A DNA stretch of 64,000 nucleotides from CAKZLS01 sp963701445. GTDB lineage: Bacteria > Pseudomonadota > Alphaproteobacteria > Rhodospirillales > Defluviicoccaceae. Positions 1 through 8,247 of this stretch are shown here, one piece after another (the stretch's first letter is position 1; each line of letters opens with the position of its first letter). The notes under the pieces are model-generated. The model searched no databases and was not told where the DNA came from. It was given only the letters and a program-made list of their open reading frames with translations. The stretch is from contig CAVPAM010000027.1 in assembly GCA_963701445.1 (NCBI GenBank), forward strand, positions 124,001 through 188,000, written 5' to 3'. Position numbers and translations under genes: made by a program.

Positions 1-407
1 GCCGCCATCAGCGCGGCCCCCTCGCGGTCGAACGCGAGCACCACCTCGCCGTCCGCGCCCTTCGCCTCCACCTCGGCCGAAAGTCCCGAGTCGAAATCGA
101 TGCGCTGGCCGGGCCTCAGCCGCTTCCCGGGCCGGGCGAACGCGCGCCAGCGGCCCGGCGCCACCTCCTTGTGCAGCGTGGCCTCGATCCGCGCTTCGCC
201 GCGCCGTCCCCGCAGGCGGGTGGGAATCACCCGGGTATCGTTGAACACCATGACGTCGCCGGGCCGCAGCAGCCCGGGAAGATCCCGCGCCGTCCGATCC
301 TCCAGGGCCTCGCCGACCGCAAGCAGGCGCGCGGCGTCGCGCGGCGTCACCGGCCGCTGGGCGATGGCGTGGACCGGAAGCGGGAAGTCGAAGTCGTCGA
401 CCCTCAT
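1..407 (-). CDS. queA: QueA, S-adenosylmethionine:tRNA ribosyltransferase-isomerase (N-terminal part)
   Basis: QueA moves the ribosyl part of SAM onto 7-aminomethyl-7-deazaguanine in tRNA to make epoxyqueuosine, the penultimate queuosine step. The translation starts MRVDDFDFPLP at the ATG complementary to 405-407 and carries the family's opening features: RDAARLL near residue 25, then DRTARDLPGLLRPGD and VFNDTRVIPTRLRGRRG, a signature block of QueA. About 135 residues are visible; the rest (the family is about 350 residues) lies beyond the left edge. A GGGG-rich Shine-Dalgarno sits just before the ATG. The gene diverges from the monooxygenase gene at 600. The identification is secure although the gene is cut by the window edge. 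Confidence 0.93.
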   Translation of the reverse strand, partial: MRVDDFDFPLPVHAIAQRPVTPRDAARLLAVGEALEDRTARDLPGLLRPGDVMVFNDTRVIPTRLRGRRGEARIEATLHKEVAPGRWRAFARPGKRLRPGQRIDFDSGLSAEVEAKGADGEVVLAFDREGAALMA

Positions 408-599
408 GGGAAGCCCCCTCGTGGGAAGCCGTGGCGGCGAAAAAACCATTAAAGACCATTGACGCGCGGACGCCGATGTGGAGCCTGCGTGAACCCGGGT
501 TGGTACACGAACGCGCCGCTTGACGCCACCCCGGACCAAAGCTCAAGATTTCGGCGCGCCGTCCCGCGGTCCGCCTTCCGTTTTGTTGGGAGAAACGCC

Positions 600-896
600 A
601 TGCACGTCACCCTTGTCCACGTCCAGGTCAAGCCCGGCCGGGTCGACGACTTCATCGCCGCCACCAAGGCCAACCACGAGGGATCCGTGGCCGAGCCCGG
701 CAATCGCCGTTTCGACGTACTTCAGGATCCGTCCGATCCCGCCAAATTTGTCCTCTACGAAGCGTACGTCAGCGCCGGAGAGGCCGCGAAACACAAGGAG
801 ACGGCCCATTACCTGGCGTGGCGCGAAGCGGTCGAGGACATGATGGCCGCGCCCCGCAAGGGCATCGCGTACACCGGCCTGTTTCCGAAGGTCTGA
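600..896 (+). CDS. Antibiotic biosynthesis monooxygenase (ABM) / LsrG-like small protein
   Basis: A 98-residue protein of the dimeric alpha+beta barrel ABM fold. It has the usual order: beta strand VTLVHVQVKPG, helix, the EGSVAEPGNRRFDVLQDP segment, the strand KFVLYEAYV, and a His-containing helix (HKETAHYLAW). Related proteins include LsrG, which acts on phospho-AI-2, and small heme-free oxygenases, so the substrate cannot be read from sequence. The ATG at 600 follows GGGAG with good spacing; an upstream in-frame TTG at 459 would add an unconserved leader and was not used. The gene is separated by only 3 bases from the alcohol dehydrogenase gene, so the two are almost certainly co-transcribed and may act on one carbonyl-bearing substrate. 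Confidence 0.85.
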   Translation: MHVTLVHVQVKPGRVDDFIAATKANHEGSVAEPGNRRFDVLQDPSDPAKFVLYEAYVSAGEAAKHKETAHYLAWREAVEDMMAAPRKGIAYTGLFPKV

Positions 897-899
897 GCC

Positions 900-2099
900 G
901 TGGATCCGATCCAGCCCTTCGCCATCGCCCGCCTGCCGCGCATCGTCTTCGGCGCCGGCACCGTCGAGACCGTCGCTGGCGAGGCCCGCGCCTTCGGCCG
1001 CCGGGCGCTGATCGTCACCGGCGCCCGTTCGTTCCGCGCCTCGCCCCATTGGCAGATGGTGCTCGACGGGCTCGCCGAGCGCAACGTGGCCTGGTACGAC
1101 ATCAATGTGGAGGGCGAGCCCTCGCCCGACGTCGTGGACCGGGCGGTGGCCGAGTTCAGCGAAAGCGACGTCGACGTGGTGATCGCCATCGGCGGCGGCA
1201 GCGCCCTCGACGCCGGCAAGGCCATCGCCGGCCTGCTGCCGCACGGCCGCTCGGTGATGGAGCACCTGGAGGGCGTGGGTCCCGAACGTCCCTACGAGGG
1301 GCCCTCGGTGCCGCTGATCGCCGTGCCCACCACCGCCGGCACCGGCAGCGAGGCCACCAAGAACGCGGTTCTCAGCCGCCGGGGCGCGGACGGTTTCAAG
1401 AAGTCGTTCCGCGACGACGCCCTGGTGGCGCGGGTCGCCATCGTCGATCCCGAACTGCTCGCCACCTGCCCGCCCGGAGTGGTGGCGGCCAACGGCATGG
1501 ACGCCTTCACCCAGCTTCTGGAATCCTACGTGTCGATCCGCGCCAATCCCATGACCGACGCGCTCGCGTGGTCGGGAATGGAGGCGTTCCGCGACGGCTT
1601 CTTCGCCGCTTGGGAGGGCGGCGACGGCGCGGCGGCCAGGGCCGGGCGCTCGCGCATGGCTTATGCGTCGCTGCTGTCGGGGGTCTGCCTTGCCCAGACC
1701 GGCCTCGGATCCGTGCACGGCCTCGCCTCGCCGCTCGGCGCCTTCTTTCCCATCCCCCATGGGCTATGCTGCGGAACGCTGGTGGCCGAAGCCACCGACG
1801 TGAATATCCGGGCGCTCCAGGAGCGTGACGCGGACAGCCCGGCGCTGGACAAGTACGCCCGGGTGGGGGCCCTGCTCGCGGGAACGAACACCGACGACCG
1901 CGAGCCAGGCCGGACGGCGCTGGTCGAGATGCTCAGGCGCTGGACCGCGCGGTTGTCGCTGGCCGGGCTCGGCGACTACGGCATGCGCGCGGAGGACATG
2001 GCCCGGGTGGTGGCGGGATGCCGGGGCGGCAGCATGAAGACCAACCCCATCGTGCTCACCGACGCGGAAGTGGAGACGATCGTCGCCCGACGTCTGTAG
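900..2099 (+). CDS. Iron-containing (group III) alcohol dehydrogenase
   Basis: A 399-residue NAD(P)-dependent dehydrogenase of the Fe-ADH / dehydroquinate synthase-like fold. The nucleotide-binding GGGSALDAGK lies at residues 98-107 and TTAGTGSE at 144-151. Metal-site candidates are D201, H273 (SVHGLA) and H287 (IPHG). In FucO-type enzymes the segment after the Asp reads DAxxH; here it reads DAFTQ, so Gln 205 replaces one usual His ligand. Such variants occur in part of the family, and metal preference cannot be predicted. The start is GTG, 3 bases after the monooxygenase stop codon. Substrate is unknown; the partner gene suggests a small aldehyde, ketone or alcohol. Confidence 0.9.
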   Translation: MDPIQPFAIARLPRIVFGAGTVETVAGEARAFGRRALIVTGARSFRASPHWQMVLDGLAERNVAWYDINVEGEPSPDVVDRAVAEFSESDVDVVIAIGGGSALDAGKAIAGLLPHGRSVMEHLEGVGPERPYEGPSVPLIAVPTTAGTGSEATKNAVLSRRGADGFKKSFRDDALVARVAIVDPELLATCPPGVVAANGMDAFTQLLESYVSIRANPMTDALAWSGMEAFRDGFFAAWEGGDGAAARAGRSRMAYASLLSGVCLAQTGLGSVHGLASPLGAFFPIPHGLCCGTLVAEATDVNIRALQERDADSPALDKYARVGALLAGTNTDDREPGRTALVEMLRRWTARLSLAGLGDYGMRAEDMARVVAGCRGGSMKTNPIVLTDAEVETIVARRL

Positions 2100-2141
2100 C
2101 GCGACGCCGCGCGGGGATCGTGGACGCCGCGACCGCCGGCG

Positions 2142-2390
2142 TCACTTCGCGCGTGACTTGAAGAGAACCACGGCCAGCCAGACGGGCACCACCAGAACGG
2201 CGCCGAGCAGGATATATTCGGCCGTTCCGGCAAGGAGCGATGCCCCGGTGTCGACGGCATTCCGGAAAGTTCCGCCCAGACGGGCGAGGATGCTGGCGGG
2301 GGTAATTCCGACGGCGGACATCACGAAGCCCACCACCAGAGAGGCGATCAGGAGCTTGACGATCGTTCCCGCGACGCCGCGGGCATGCAT
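2142..2390 (-). CDS. DUF6460-type small membrane protein
   Basis: An 82-residue protein beginning MHARGVAGTIVKLLIASLVV. It has two hydrophobic segments (about residues 8-27 and 53-74) separated by an amphipathic stretch containing GGTFRNAVDTGASLL, and ends in a basic SRAK. This layout fits the small alphaproteobacterial DUF6460 family, whose function is unknown. A longer frame exists upstream, but it would overlap the peptidase gene with unconserved Arg-rich sequence, so the internal ATG complementary to 2388-2390 was chosen. It lies 14 bases downstream of the peptidase gene and is probably co-transcribed with it. Confidence 0.7.
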   Translation of the reverse strand: MHARGVAGTIVKLLIASLVVGFVMSAVGITPASILARLGGTFRNAVDTGASLLAGTAEYILLGAVLVVPVWLAVVLFKSRAK

Positions 2391-2404
2391 CCCGTCCCGC
2401 CGGA

Positions 2405-2998
2405 TCAGCCGTGCCAGGTACGGACGTCGCCCGTATCCAAGTGAACGAAGCGGCTGTAGTAGCCCACGCCGCCGCACTCCATTTTGCGCGCGGCCCTCGC
2501 CAGCGTGCTCGTCGCGACACCGGATAGCCTCACGTCCACCGCCTGGCCGCGCATGTGAAAGCTGTTCTTGGCGACGCCGCTGCTGACACGGCGCAGCCGC
2601 GCGTTGCTGGCCGGAGAGCGATACCCGGAGAACACTTCGAAATGTCCGTTGGGGCTGAGCCTCATCTTGAGGTCATAGAGCTGATCGAGCAGGCTAGGAT
2701 CGATGAGCTTCACTTGATTGGTCCGCTGATCGCGCATCAGGCGGCTGATCTGCTTGAGGCCGTTCGGCACGTACCGGCCGTTGGCCCAGTACACCACAGT
2801 GACGGCTTCTCGACTGTGCGCGTTGCGGAAGGACAATACTTTCTTGCGGGTCACGGAGGCTCGCGCCATCGCGGGCGCTGGAGCCAGTCCGATCGCTGCC
2901 GCGGCGGCGACGCCCAAGCCGAGCAGTCGGCGGCGCGTCAATGCAAAGTCAAATTCCGTTTTTGGCACTTCCGGTATTTCCCCTGCCTGTTGGTCCAT
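2405..2998 (-). CDS. Tat-exported YcbK/DUF882-type peptidase M15 family protein
   Basis: A 197-residue exported protein. The N-terminus has a twin-arginine signal (TRRRLLGLG followed by an alanine-rich hydrophobic stretch ending AMA), so it should be exported folded by Tat. The mature part matches the DUF882 / peptidase M15A zinc fold: FSGYRSPASNARLR, then SFHMRGQAVDVRL giving the HxxxxxxD zinc ligands, and a C-terminal FVHLDTG giving the last His. Relatives are D-Ala-D-Ala carboxypeptidase-like proteins thought to act on peptidoglycan crosslinks. The ATG at 2998 was preferred over a TTG 12 bases upstream. Confidence 0.85.
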   Translation of the reverse strand: MDQQAGEIPEVPKTEFDFALTRRRLLGLGVAAAAAIGLAPAPAMARASVTRKKVLSFRNAHSREAVTVVYWANGRYVPNGLKQISRLMRDQRTNQVKLIDPSLLDQLYDLKMRLSPNGHFEVFSGYRSPASNARLRRVSSGVAKNSFHMRGQAVDVRLSGVATSTLARAARKMECGGVGYYSRFVHLDTGDVRTWHG

Positions 2999-3374
2999 CG
3001 CGGACACCAATGATACGGCATCCCTGCTTATCGAGTGTCGTGTAATAGCATTCCATTCGCTGCCATCGTCAAGAGATAATACTGCACAGCGTTATGTTAC
3101 TATTTCGTATACTCGAGACGTAGCTCCCGTTGGGTTCTCCGCCTCCCCGTTCCCCTTAGTTTTTGGCGGTAAATGTGACGAAAACATGGCCTTCGCCTAA
3201 AAAAGGCGCCGGATGGCCATAATTTCAACCTATCGTTCCGGACTCGCAATCACCGCAATCGCCATGGTTACATCCGAAACGGCGATTCGGCCGACCCCCG
3301 CGAATCTATTTCCGTTGGCGGGGTCGGCCGCGAACGCTAGAATCTTCCTTCCGGCGATTCTCGCGAGACGGTCG
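2999..3374. other. Non-coding spacer between divergent peptidase and uspA genes
   Basis: This 376-base gap has lower GC than its flanks and no protein-like frame. It should contain promoters for both divergent genes, but I see no convincing -35/-10 pair. The only strong structure is the inverted repeat at 3289-3329. Confidence 0.6.
3289..3329 (+). repeat. Strong stem-loop in the leader of the uspA-ATPase operon
   Basis: GGCCGACCCCCGC (3289-3301) pairs with GCGGGGTCGGCC (3318-3329): 12 pairs with one bulged C and a 16-base loop, ending 45 bases before the uspA start. No U-tract follows, so it does not look like a simple intrinsic terminator. It may be an RNA element or a protein-binding palindrome. 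Confidence 0.55.
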
Positions 3375-4226
3375 ATGCCCCTCTACCTCGCTTACGATGG
3401 GTCCATCAACGCCGACTGGGTGGCGCGGTATGCCGTCTGCCTGGCCCGGCACCGGCCCGGCCGGCGGCTTCACGTCGTTCATGTCCGGACCGGCGAGGTC
3501 GCGGACACCGTGCTTCAACGCAAATTGGAGAGCGTCGAACGCGACGGGCGCGCCGAGGATGTCGCCGTCGACGTGGAAACCGTTCCCGTTCGCGGAACCG
3601 TTGTCGCCACCCTGGCGGAGAAGATCCCGGCGGGTCCGGACGTCTTCGTGATGTGCGGCACGCGGGTGCGTGGCGGCCGCCGCGGCTACCTGTCGGGGAC
3701 CGTGGCGGAGAAGCTGCTCGCGCGCCACGCCACCAACGTCATGGCGATCCGCGTTGTGCACCCGGGCCTGCTCGGCGTCGCCCACGCCATCCTGGTCGCC
3801 TTCATCGGCGTCCGGCCGCCGTTCCGCTCGGCGTTGCCATTCCTCGATCTCATGACCCCCGAGGTCCGGCGGCTGCATATCCTCAACGCCTTCAGCCTGC
3901 CGCGCATCGCCTACCGCCATCTGACGCACCGGCGCCTGTCGAAATTGCGCGCGGACGGTCTGGCTCAGGCGCGGGACGTGGAACAGGCGGTCATGGAAAC
4001 GACCGGCCTGACGGATACCATGGTCGATTCCAGCGTGCGGGTGACCGACGACTGGGTCATGGAAACCCTCATCCTCGCCAGCCGCCACAAGTCGCAACTG
4101 ATCTGCCTGCGGGCGCCGCCCCGGTCGTTCACCGACGCGCTGCCGTTGGCCAATCCCATCGAGCGCCTGCTGCGCGACGCGCCCTGCGACGTGGCGCTGT
4201 TCAGCACGGCGGAAGGTGTCGGCTGA
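3375..4226 (+). CDS. Universal stress protein (UspA) family, tandem domains
   Basis: A 283-residue cytoplasmic protein. The N-terminal half (about 1-140) is a UspA domain: LYLAYDGSINADW, then VVHVRTGE, and the RGGRRGYLSGTVAEKLLARH segment resembling the nucleotide-loop GxxGxxxxGSVAExLL pattern with Asn-Val-Met after it. The second half (about 145-283) repeats the fold more loosely and ends with a similar PIERLLRDAPCDVALF motif. The ATG at 3375 was chosen because translation upstream of it is not protein-like. Its stop lies 2 bases before the GTG of the P-type ATPase gene, so translation is probably coupled. Usp proteins bind ATP or sense stress; a regulatory role on the ATPase is inference. 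Confidence 0.82.
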   Translation: MPLYLAYDGSINADWVARYAVCLARHRPGRRLHVVHVRTGEVADTVLQRKLESVERDGRAEDVAVDVETVPVRGTVVATLAEKIPAGPDVFVMCGTRVRGGRRGYLSGTVAEKLLARHATNVMAIRVVHPGLLGVAHAILVAFIGVRPPFRSALPFLDLMTPEVRRLHILNAFSLPRIAYRHLTHRRLSKLRADGLAQARDVEQAVMETTGLTDTMVDSSVRVTDDWVMETLILASRHKSQLICLRAPPRSFTDALPLANPIERLLRDAPCDVALFSTAEGVG

Positions 4227-4228
4227 CC

Positions 4229-6949
4229 GTGGCCCGCCAGGTCCACAATCTCGATGCCGGAGAGGTCTTCGGCAATCTGCATTCGCGGCCCGAGGGCCTG
4301 GACGCCGAGGAGGTGGAGGAGCGCCGCCGCGAGGTGGGTCCCAACTCGTTGCACGTGGAGCGCAAGCTCTGGTGGCTGGCAAGCCTGGGCCGCCAGTTCA
4401 CCAATTTCTTCACCATCCTGCTGTTCATTTCGGCCGCCATCTGCTTCGTCGCCGACCACCTCCAACCCGGCGAGAACATGGCCATTCTCGGCTGGGCGCT
4501 GCTCGGCGTCGCCGTGCTCAACGCGCTGTTCGCCTTCGTCCAGGAGTTCCGGGCCGAGCGCGCCATGGAGGCGCTGCGCAAGTTCCTGCCGCAAAAGGTC
4601 ATGGTGCGCCGGGGCGGCGAGGAAACCGAGATCCGGGCCGACGAGTTGGTGCCCGGCGACGTGCTGCTGGTGCGCGAGGGAGACCGGGTCCCGGCCGACG
4701 CCCGGCTGGTGGAGGTCGGCGACCTGATGGTCAACAACGCGCCGCTGACCGGCGAATCGAAGGCCGTCGCCCTGACCACGGAGGCGGAAACGTCGCGCAT
4801 CACCGACAGCGCCAACCTCGTGTTCGCCGGCTGCTCGGTGTTGCGCGGCTCGGGGCTGGCGGTGGTGTTCGCCACCGGCCTGCGCACCGAGTTCGGCAAG
4901 ATCGCCACCCTGTCCCACGAGGTTCGTCGGTCGCGCTCGCCGCTCGAGCAGGAAACCGCCCACATGGTGCGGGTCCTGACCATCATCGCCGTGACCATGG
5001 GGCTCGCCTTCTTCGCCTACGGCGTGTTCAGCGGGCGGTCGCTGTGGGTGAACCTGGTGTTCATGATGGGGATCATCGTCGCCAACGTGCCGGAGGGATT
5101 GCTGCCGACCTTCACCCTCTCGCTGGCCGTCGGCAGCCTGCGCATGGCGCGGCGCAACGTGCTGGTGAAGGGTCTGAACGCGGTCGAGGCGCTGGGCGCG
5201 GTGCACGTGATCTGCACCGACAAGACCGGCACGCTCACGCTCAACCGGCTGGCGGTCTCCAAGGTGGCCGGTGCCGCCGGCGAGAGCGAGCTCGCCGACG
5301 ACGCCCGCGCCCGGTGCCTGGAGCTGGCATTGATGGCGTCCGAGACGCGCGCCACCGACGACGGCTTCTCGGGCGATCCCCTCGACGTGGCGGTGGCGGA
5401 GGCCCTCGGCGAGGCCGGCGGCCCAGTGGCTGACGTCCTGTCGTCCCGGACACGGTCGTTCGCGTTCGACACCGAGGCGCGCCGGGCCGGCGGCATCGCC
5501 GAGCGCGACGGCGGAACCGTGCTGGCGATCAAGGGGGCATGGGAAGCGCTGCGGCCCCTGATCGCGCGGATCGAGCGCCAGGGCGGCGGCGACGCAGCGG
5601 ACATCGCGGACGCCGGCGAAGACGACCTGAAACAGGCCGACGCGGCGGTCCACCGGCTGGCCTCGGACGGCTACCGGGTGATCGCCATCGCCCATCGCGC
5701 GCTCGACCGGGCGCCGGCCGAGGACGCGCGCCGGGAGGACCTGGAATCGGATCTGGTTCTCTCCGGCTTCCTCGGGCTGGAGGATCCCGTCCGTCCCGAG
5801 GTCCCCGACGCGGTGGCCCGCTGCCACTCCGCCGGCATCCAGGTGATGATGATCACCGGCGATCATCCCGACACCGCGCTCGCGGTCGCGCGGCGCACCG
5901 GCATCGTCGACGGCGGGGACGGCGGGGCCGATCCGCCGGACGGCCTCTGCGTCACCGGCGACGAACTCTCCGGCATGCGCGAGCGCGACCTGGTGGAGAG
6001 GCTCCGCGGCGGCGTCCGGGTGTTCGCGCGCGCCACCCCCGAACAGAAGATGAAGATCGTCGCCGCGCTTCACGAAATGGACTTGGTGGTGGCGGTCACC
6101 GGCGACGGGGTCAACGACGCGCCGGCGCTGAAGGCCGCCGACGTGGGCATCGCCATGGGCAACAGCGGGACCGACGTGGCCCGGGAGGCGGCCCAGGTCA
6201 TCCTGCTCGACGACAACTTCGCGTCCATCGTCTCGGGCGTGGAGCAGGGGCGGACCATCTTCGCCAACATCCGCAAGTTCACCAACTACGTGCTGGTCAG
6301 CAACGGTCCGGAAATCATCCCCTATCTGCTGTTCATCCTGTTCCCGGTGCCGCTCGCGCTGACGGTGATCCAGATCCTGTCCATCGATCTCGGCACCGAC
6401 ATCGTGCCGTCCATGGCGCTCGGCCAGGAACCACCCGAGCCCGACACCATGGAGCAGCCTCCCCGCGACCGCGAACAGGCGCTTCTGACCCTGCCGCTGA
6501 TGGCGCACAGCTATCTGTTTCTCGGCCTGATCGAAGCGGCGTTCGCGCTGTCGCTGTTCTTCTGGGTGCTGTTCGATGGCGGCTGGCAATGGGGCCAGGA
6601 GCTTGCCGCCAGCGATCCCTTGTATCACTCGGCCACCGGGATCACGCTGGCGTCCATCGTGCTGATGCAGATCGGCAACCTGTTCGGCCGGCGCTCGCGT
6701 TATGGCCTCGGCATCGACCGCGCCGCCTTCGCCAACCCGCTGCTGGTGGCCGGCGTCGTCTTCCAGATGATGTTTTCCTGGGCCATCCTCTACTTCCCGC
6801 CGCTCAACACGGTCCTCGGCACCGGTCCGGTGGCGTGGGAGGTCTACGTCATCGCGTGGGCGGGCATCCCACTGATCTTCGGCCTCGATTACGTCCGCAA
6901 GCGCGTCGCCGCGCGCTGGGCCTCAAGGCAAGCGAAGAGCGCGGGATGA
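4229..6949 (+). CDS. P-type cation ATPase of the P2C (Na+/K+-ATPase-like) group
   Basis: A 906-residue ion pump with the full P-type order: actuator TGES at 174-177, phosphorylation site DKTGTLT with D331, TGDGVNDAPALKAADVG near 623, and four plus six membrane segments. Its subtype is distinctive: M4 reads GIIVANVPEGLLPT (E289), M5 reads SNGPEIIPYL (Glu about residue 693), and M6 reads SIDLGTDIVPSMAL with both Asp. These positions match the cation-binding Glu, Glu, Asp, Asp of animal Na+/K+- and H+/K+-ATPase alpha subunits better than SERCA or heavy-metal pumps, and no N-terminal metal-binding domain exists. The GTG start follows GGAAGG inside the end of uspA. No beta subunit is visible nearby. 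The transported ion needs experiment. Confidence 0.9.
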   Translation: MARQVHNLDAGEVFGNLHSRPEGLDAEEVEERRREVGPNSLHVERKLWWLASLGRQFTNFFTILLFISAAICFVADHLQPGENMAILGWALLGVAVLNALFAFVQEFRAERAMEALRKFLPQKVMVRRGGEETEIRADELVPGDVLLVREGDRVPADARLVEVGDLMVNNAPLTGESKAVALTTEAETSRITDSANLVFAGCSVLRGSGLAVVFATGLRTEFGKIATLSHEVRRSRSPLEQETAHMVRVLTIIAVTMGLAFFAYGVFSGRSLWVNLVFMMGIIVANVPEGLLPTFTLSLAVGSLRMARRNVLVKGLNAVEALGAVHVICTDKTGTLTLNRLAVSKVAGAAGESELADDARARCLELALMASETRATDDGFSGDPLDVAVAEALGEAGGPVADVLSSRTRSFAFDTEARRAGGIAERDGGTVLAIKGAWEALRPLIARIERQGGGDAADIADAGEDDLKQADAAVHRLASDGYRVIAIAHRALDRAPAEDARREDLESDLVLSGFLGLEDPVRPEVPDAVARCHSAGIQVMMITGDHPDTALAVARRTGIVDGGDGGADPPDGLCVTGDELSGMRERDLVERLRGGVRVFARATPEQKMKIVAALHEMDLVVAVTGDGVNDAPALKAADVGIAMGNSGTDVAREAAQVILLDDNFASIVSGVEQGRTIFANIRKFTNYVLVSNGPEIIPYLLFILFPVPLALTVIQILSIDLGTDIVPSMALGQEPPEPDTMEQPPRDREQALLTLPLMAHSYLFLGLIEAAFALSLFFWVLFDGGWQWGQELAASDPLYHSATGITLASIVLMQIGNLFGRRSRYGLGIDRAAFANPLLVAGVVFQMMFSWAILYFPPLNTVLGTGPVAWEVYVIAWAGIPLIFGLDYVRKRVAARWASRQAKSAG

Positions 6950-7040
6950 TCGTCGCGCGGGCTGTGTCCCGGGCGACGCGGGAACGAAACACGCGCTCAT
7001 GCGTTTGCCTCCATACCCACGTCCGGATAATTGGCCAAGC

Positions 7041-8247
7041 ATGAGCGCCCGATCAACACCGAAGAACGCGTCGCGGAGTTTCCGTTGGCTGTTCAGAACA
7101 CTGGCGCGCCCCATCAGGCGCACCAGTCGGCAGGGCGGATTGGTCATCCAGGCCTACCGAGGCTACGGCCACCGCGATCGGATCGTGCTCATGGGGCGGG
7201 TTCTGAAACAGCCTACGGAGGGTTCCGGCGGCCGGGCGGGCGGACTGCTCGGCGATCTGAAGAACAATCGGCAGGCGGTTTCTGCGCCATGGCATCGCCG
7301 ATGCGTGCGTTCTGGTCCGCGCGGCGAGCGGCGAAGAGCGCGTCGTCACCGACGGCGAGGGCTATTTCGAGATCTCCATGAAGGTCCCGGACGGCGCCGA
7401 TTGGCGGGGGGTCTGGCGGCCGGTCGACCTGCGGTTGCTGGAGCCGAAATTCGACGGCGTCCACGCCCAGACCTTCGTCTTCTTCCCGCCGCGGAGCTAC
7501 CGGATCGTCGTGATCAGCGATATCGACGACACCGTGATGTACACGGGCGTCGCCAACAAGATCAAAATGCCGTGGCGGCTGTTCGCCAGCACGGCGGAGA
7601 GCCGCTTGGCATTTCCCGGCGTCGGCGCGTTTTACCGCGCGCTGCACGAGGGTGTCTCCGGGACGGAGCAGAACCCGATGCTCTACGTCTCCCGGGCGCC
7701 ATGGGGCATTTACGAAGTACTTGAGGACTTCTTTAACCTGCACGAGATCCCCATCGGTCCGGTGCTGTTTCTCCGGGAATGGGGAGTAACGCTGCAGCAC
7801 CCGTTTGCCAAGCAGTCCAAGGGTCACAAGAACGCGCTCATCGAGGACATGCTTGCCGTCTACGACGACCTGCCGTTCGTTCTCATCGGCGACAGTGGTC
7901 AACGCGACCCGGAGATTTACAGCCGGGTGGTACAAGAGCACCGGTCGCGGGTGCCGGCCGTCTATATCCGCAACGTGAGCCGCGATGCGGAACGGATCCA
8001 GGCGATCGAAACCCTGGCCACACAGGTCGCCGAGGCCGGAAGCAGTCTTGTCCTCGCCGCCGACAGCCAAGTCATGGCCAGCCATGCCGCCGACCGGGGC
8101 CTGATCTCCCGGGATACGTTGCAAGCGGTCCGCGAAGAGGGCGAGCAAGCGGGCGAGGAGGGCGAGTTGCGAGAAACCTTGGCCCCCCTCGAGACAAGGA
8201 TCGGCCCGACAACGTCGTGGTCAAGTAGCGACGTGCGTTGCGACTAA
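7041..8247 (+). pseudogene. App1-like phosphatase (DUF2183/LNS2 type), frameshifted as given
   Basis: Two fragments make one protein of about 400 residues. Fragment 1 (7041 to about 7275) reads VIQAYRGYGHRDRIVLMGRVL, the usual App1 N-terminal block. Fragment 2 resumes one base out of phase as HGIADACVLVRAASGEERVV and YFEISMKVPDGADW, then the phosphatase core with DIDDTV (a DxDxT/V nucleophile motif near 7521), SRAPWGIYEVLEDFF, and LIGDSGQRDPEIY. App1 of yeast is a Mg-dependent phosphatidate phosphatase; bacterial relatives are uncharacterised. The break is one extra base around CGGCAGGCGG at 7269-7278. Sequence on both sides is well conserved, so an assembly error is likely. The stop overlaps that of the converging asmA gene by 2 bases. 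Confidence 0.8.

Noticed and set aside
2121..2143. GC hairpin between the ADH and DUF6460 genes as a bidirectional terminator
   Set aside because: Only 7 pairs with a 7-base loop and no T-tract on either strand.
3965..6628. 887-codon open frame antisense to the P-type ATPase
   Set aside because: Same GC-skew shadow effect; His/Arg-rich without recognisable domains, while the plus strand encodes a complete pump.
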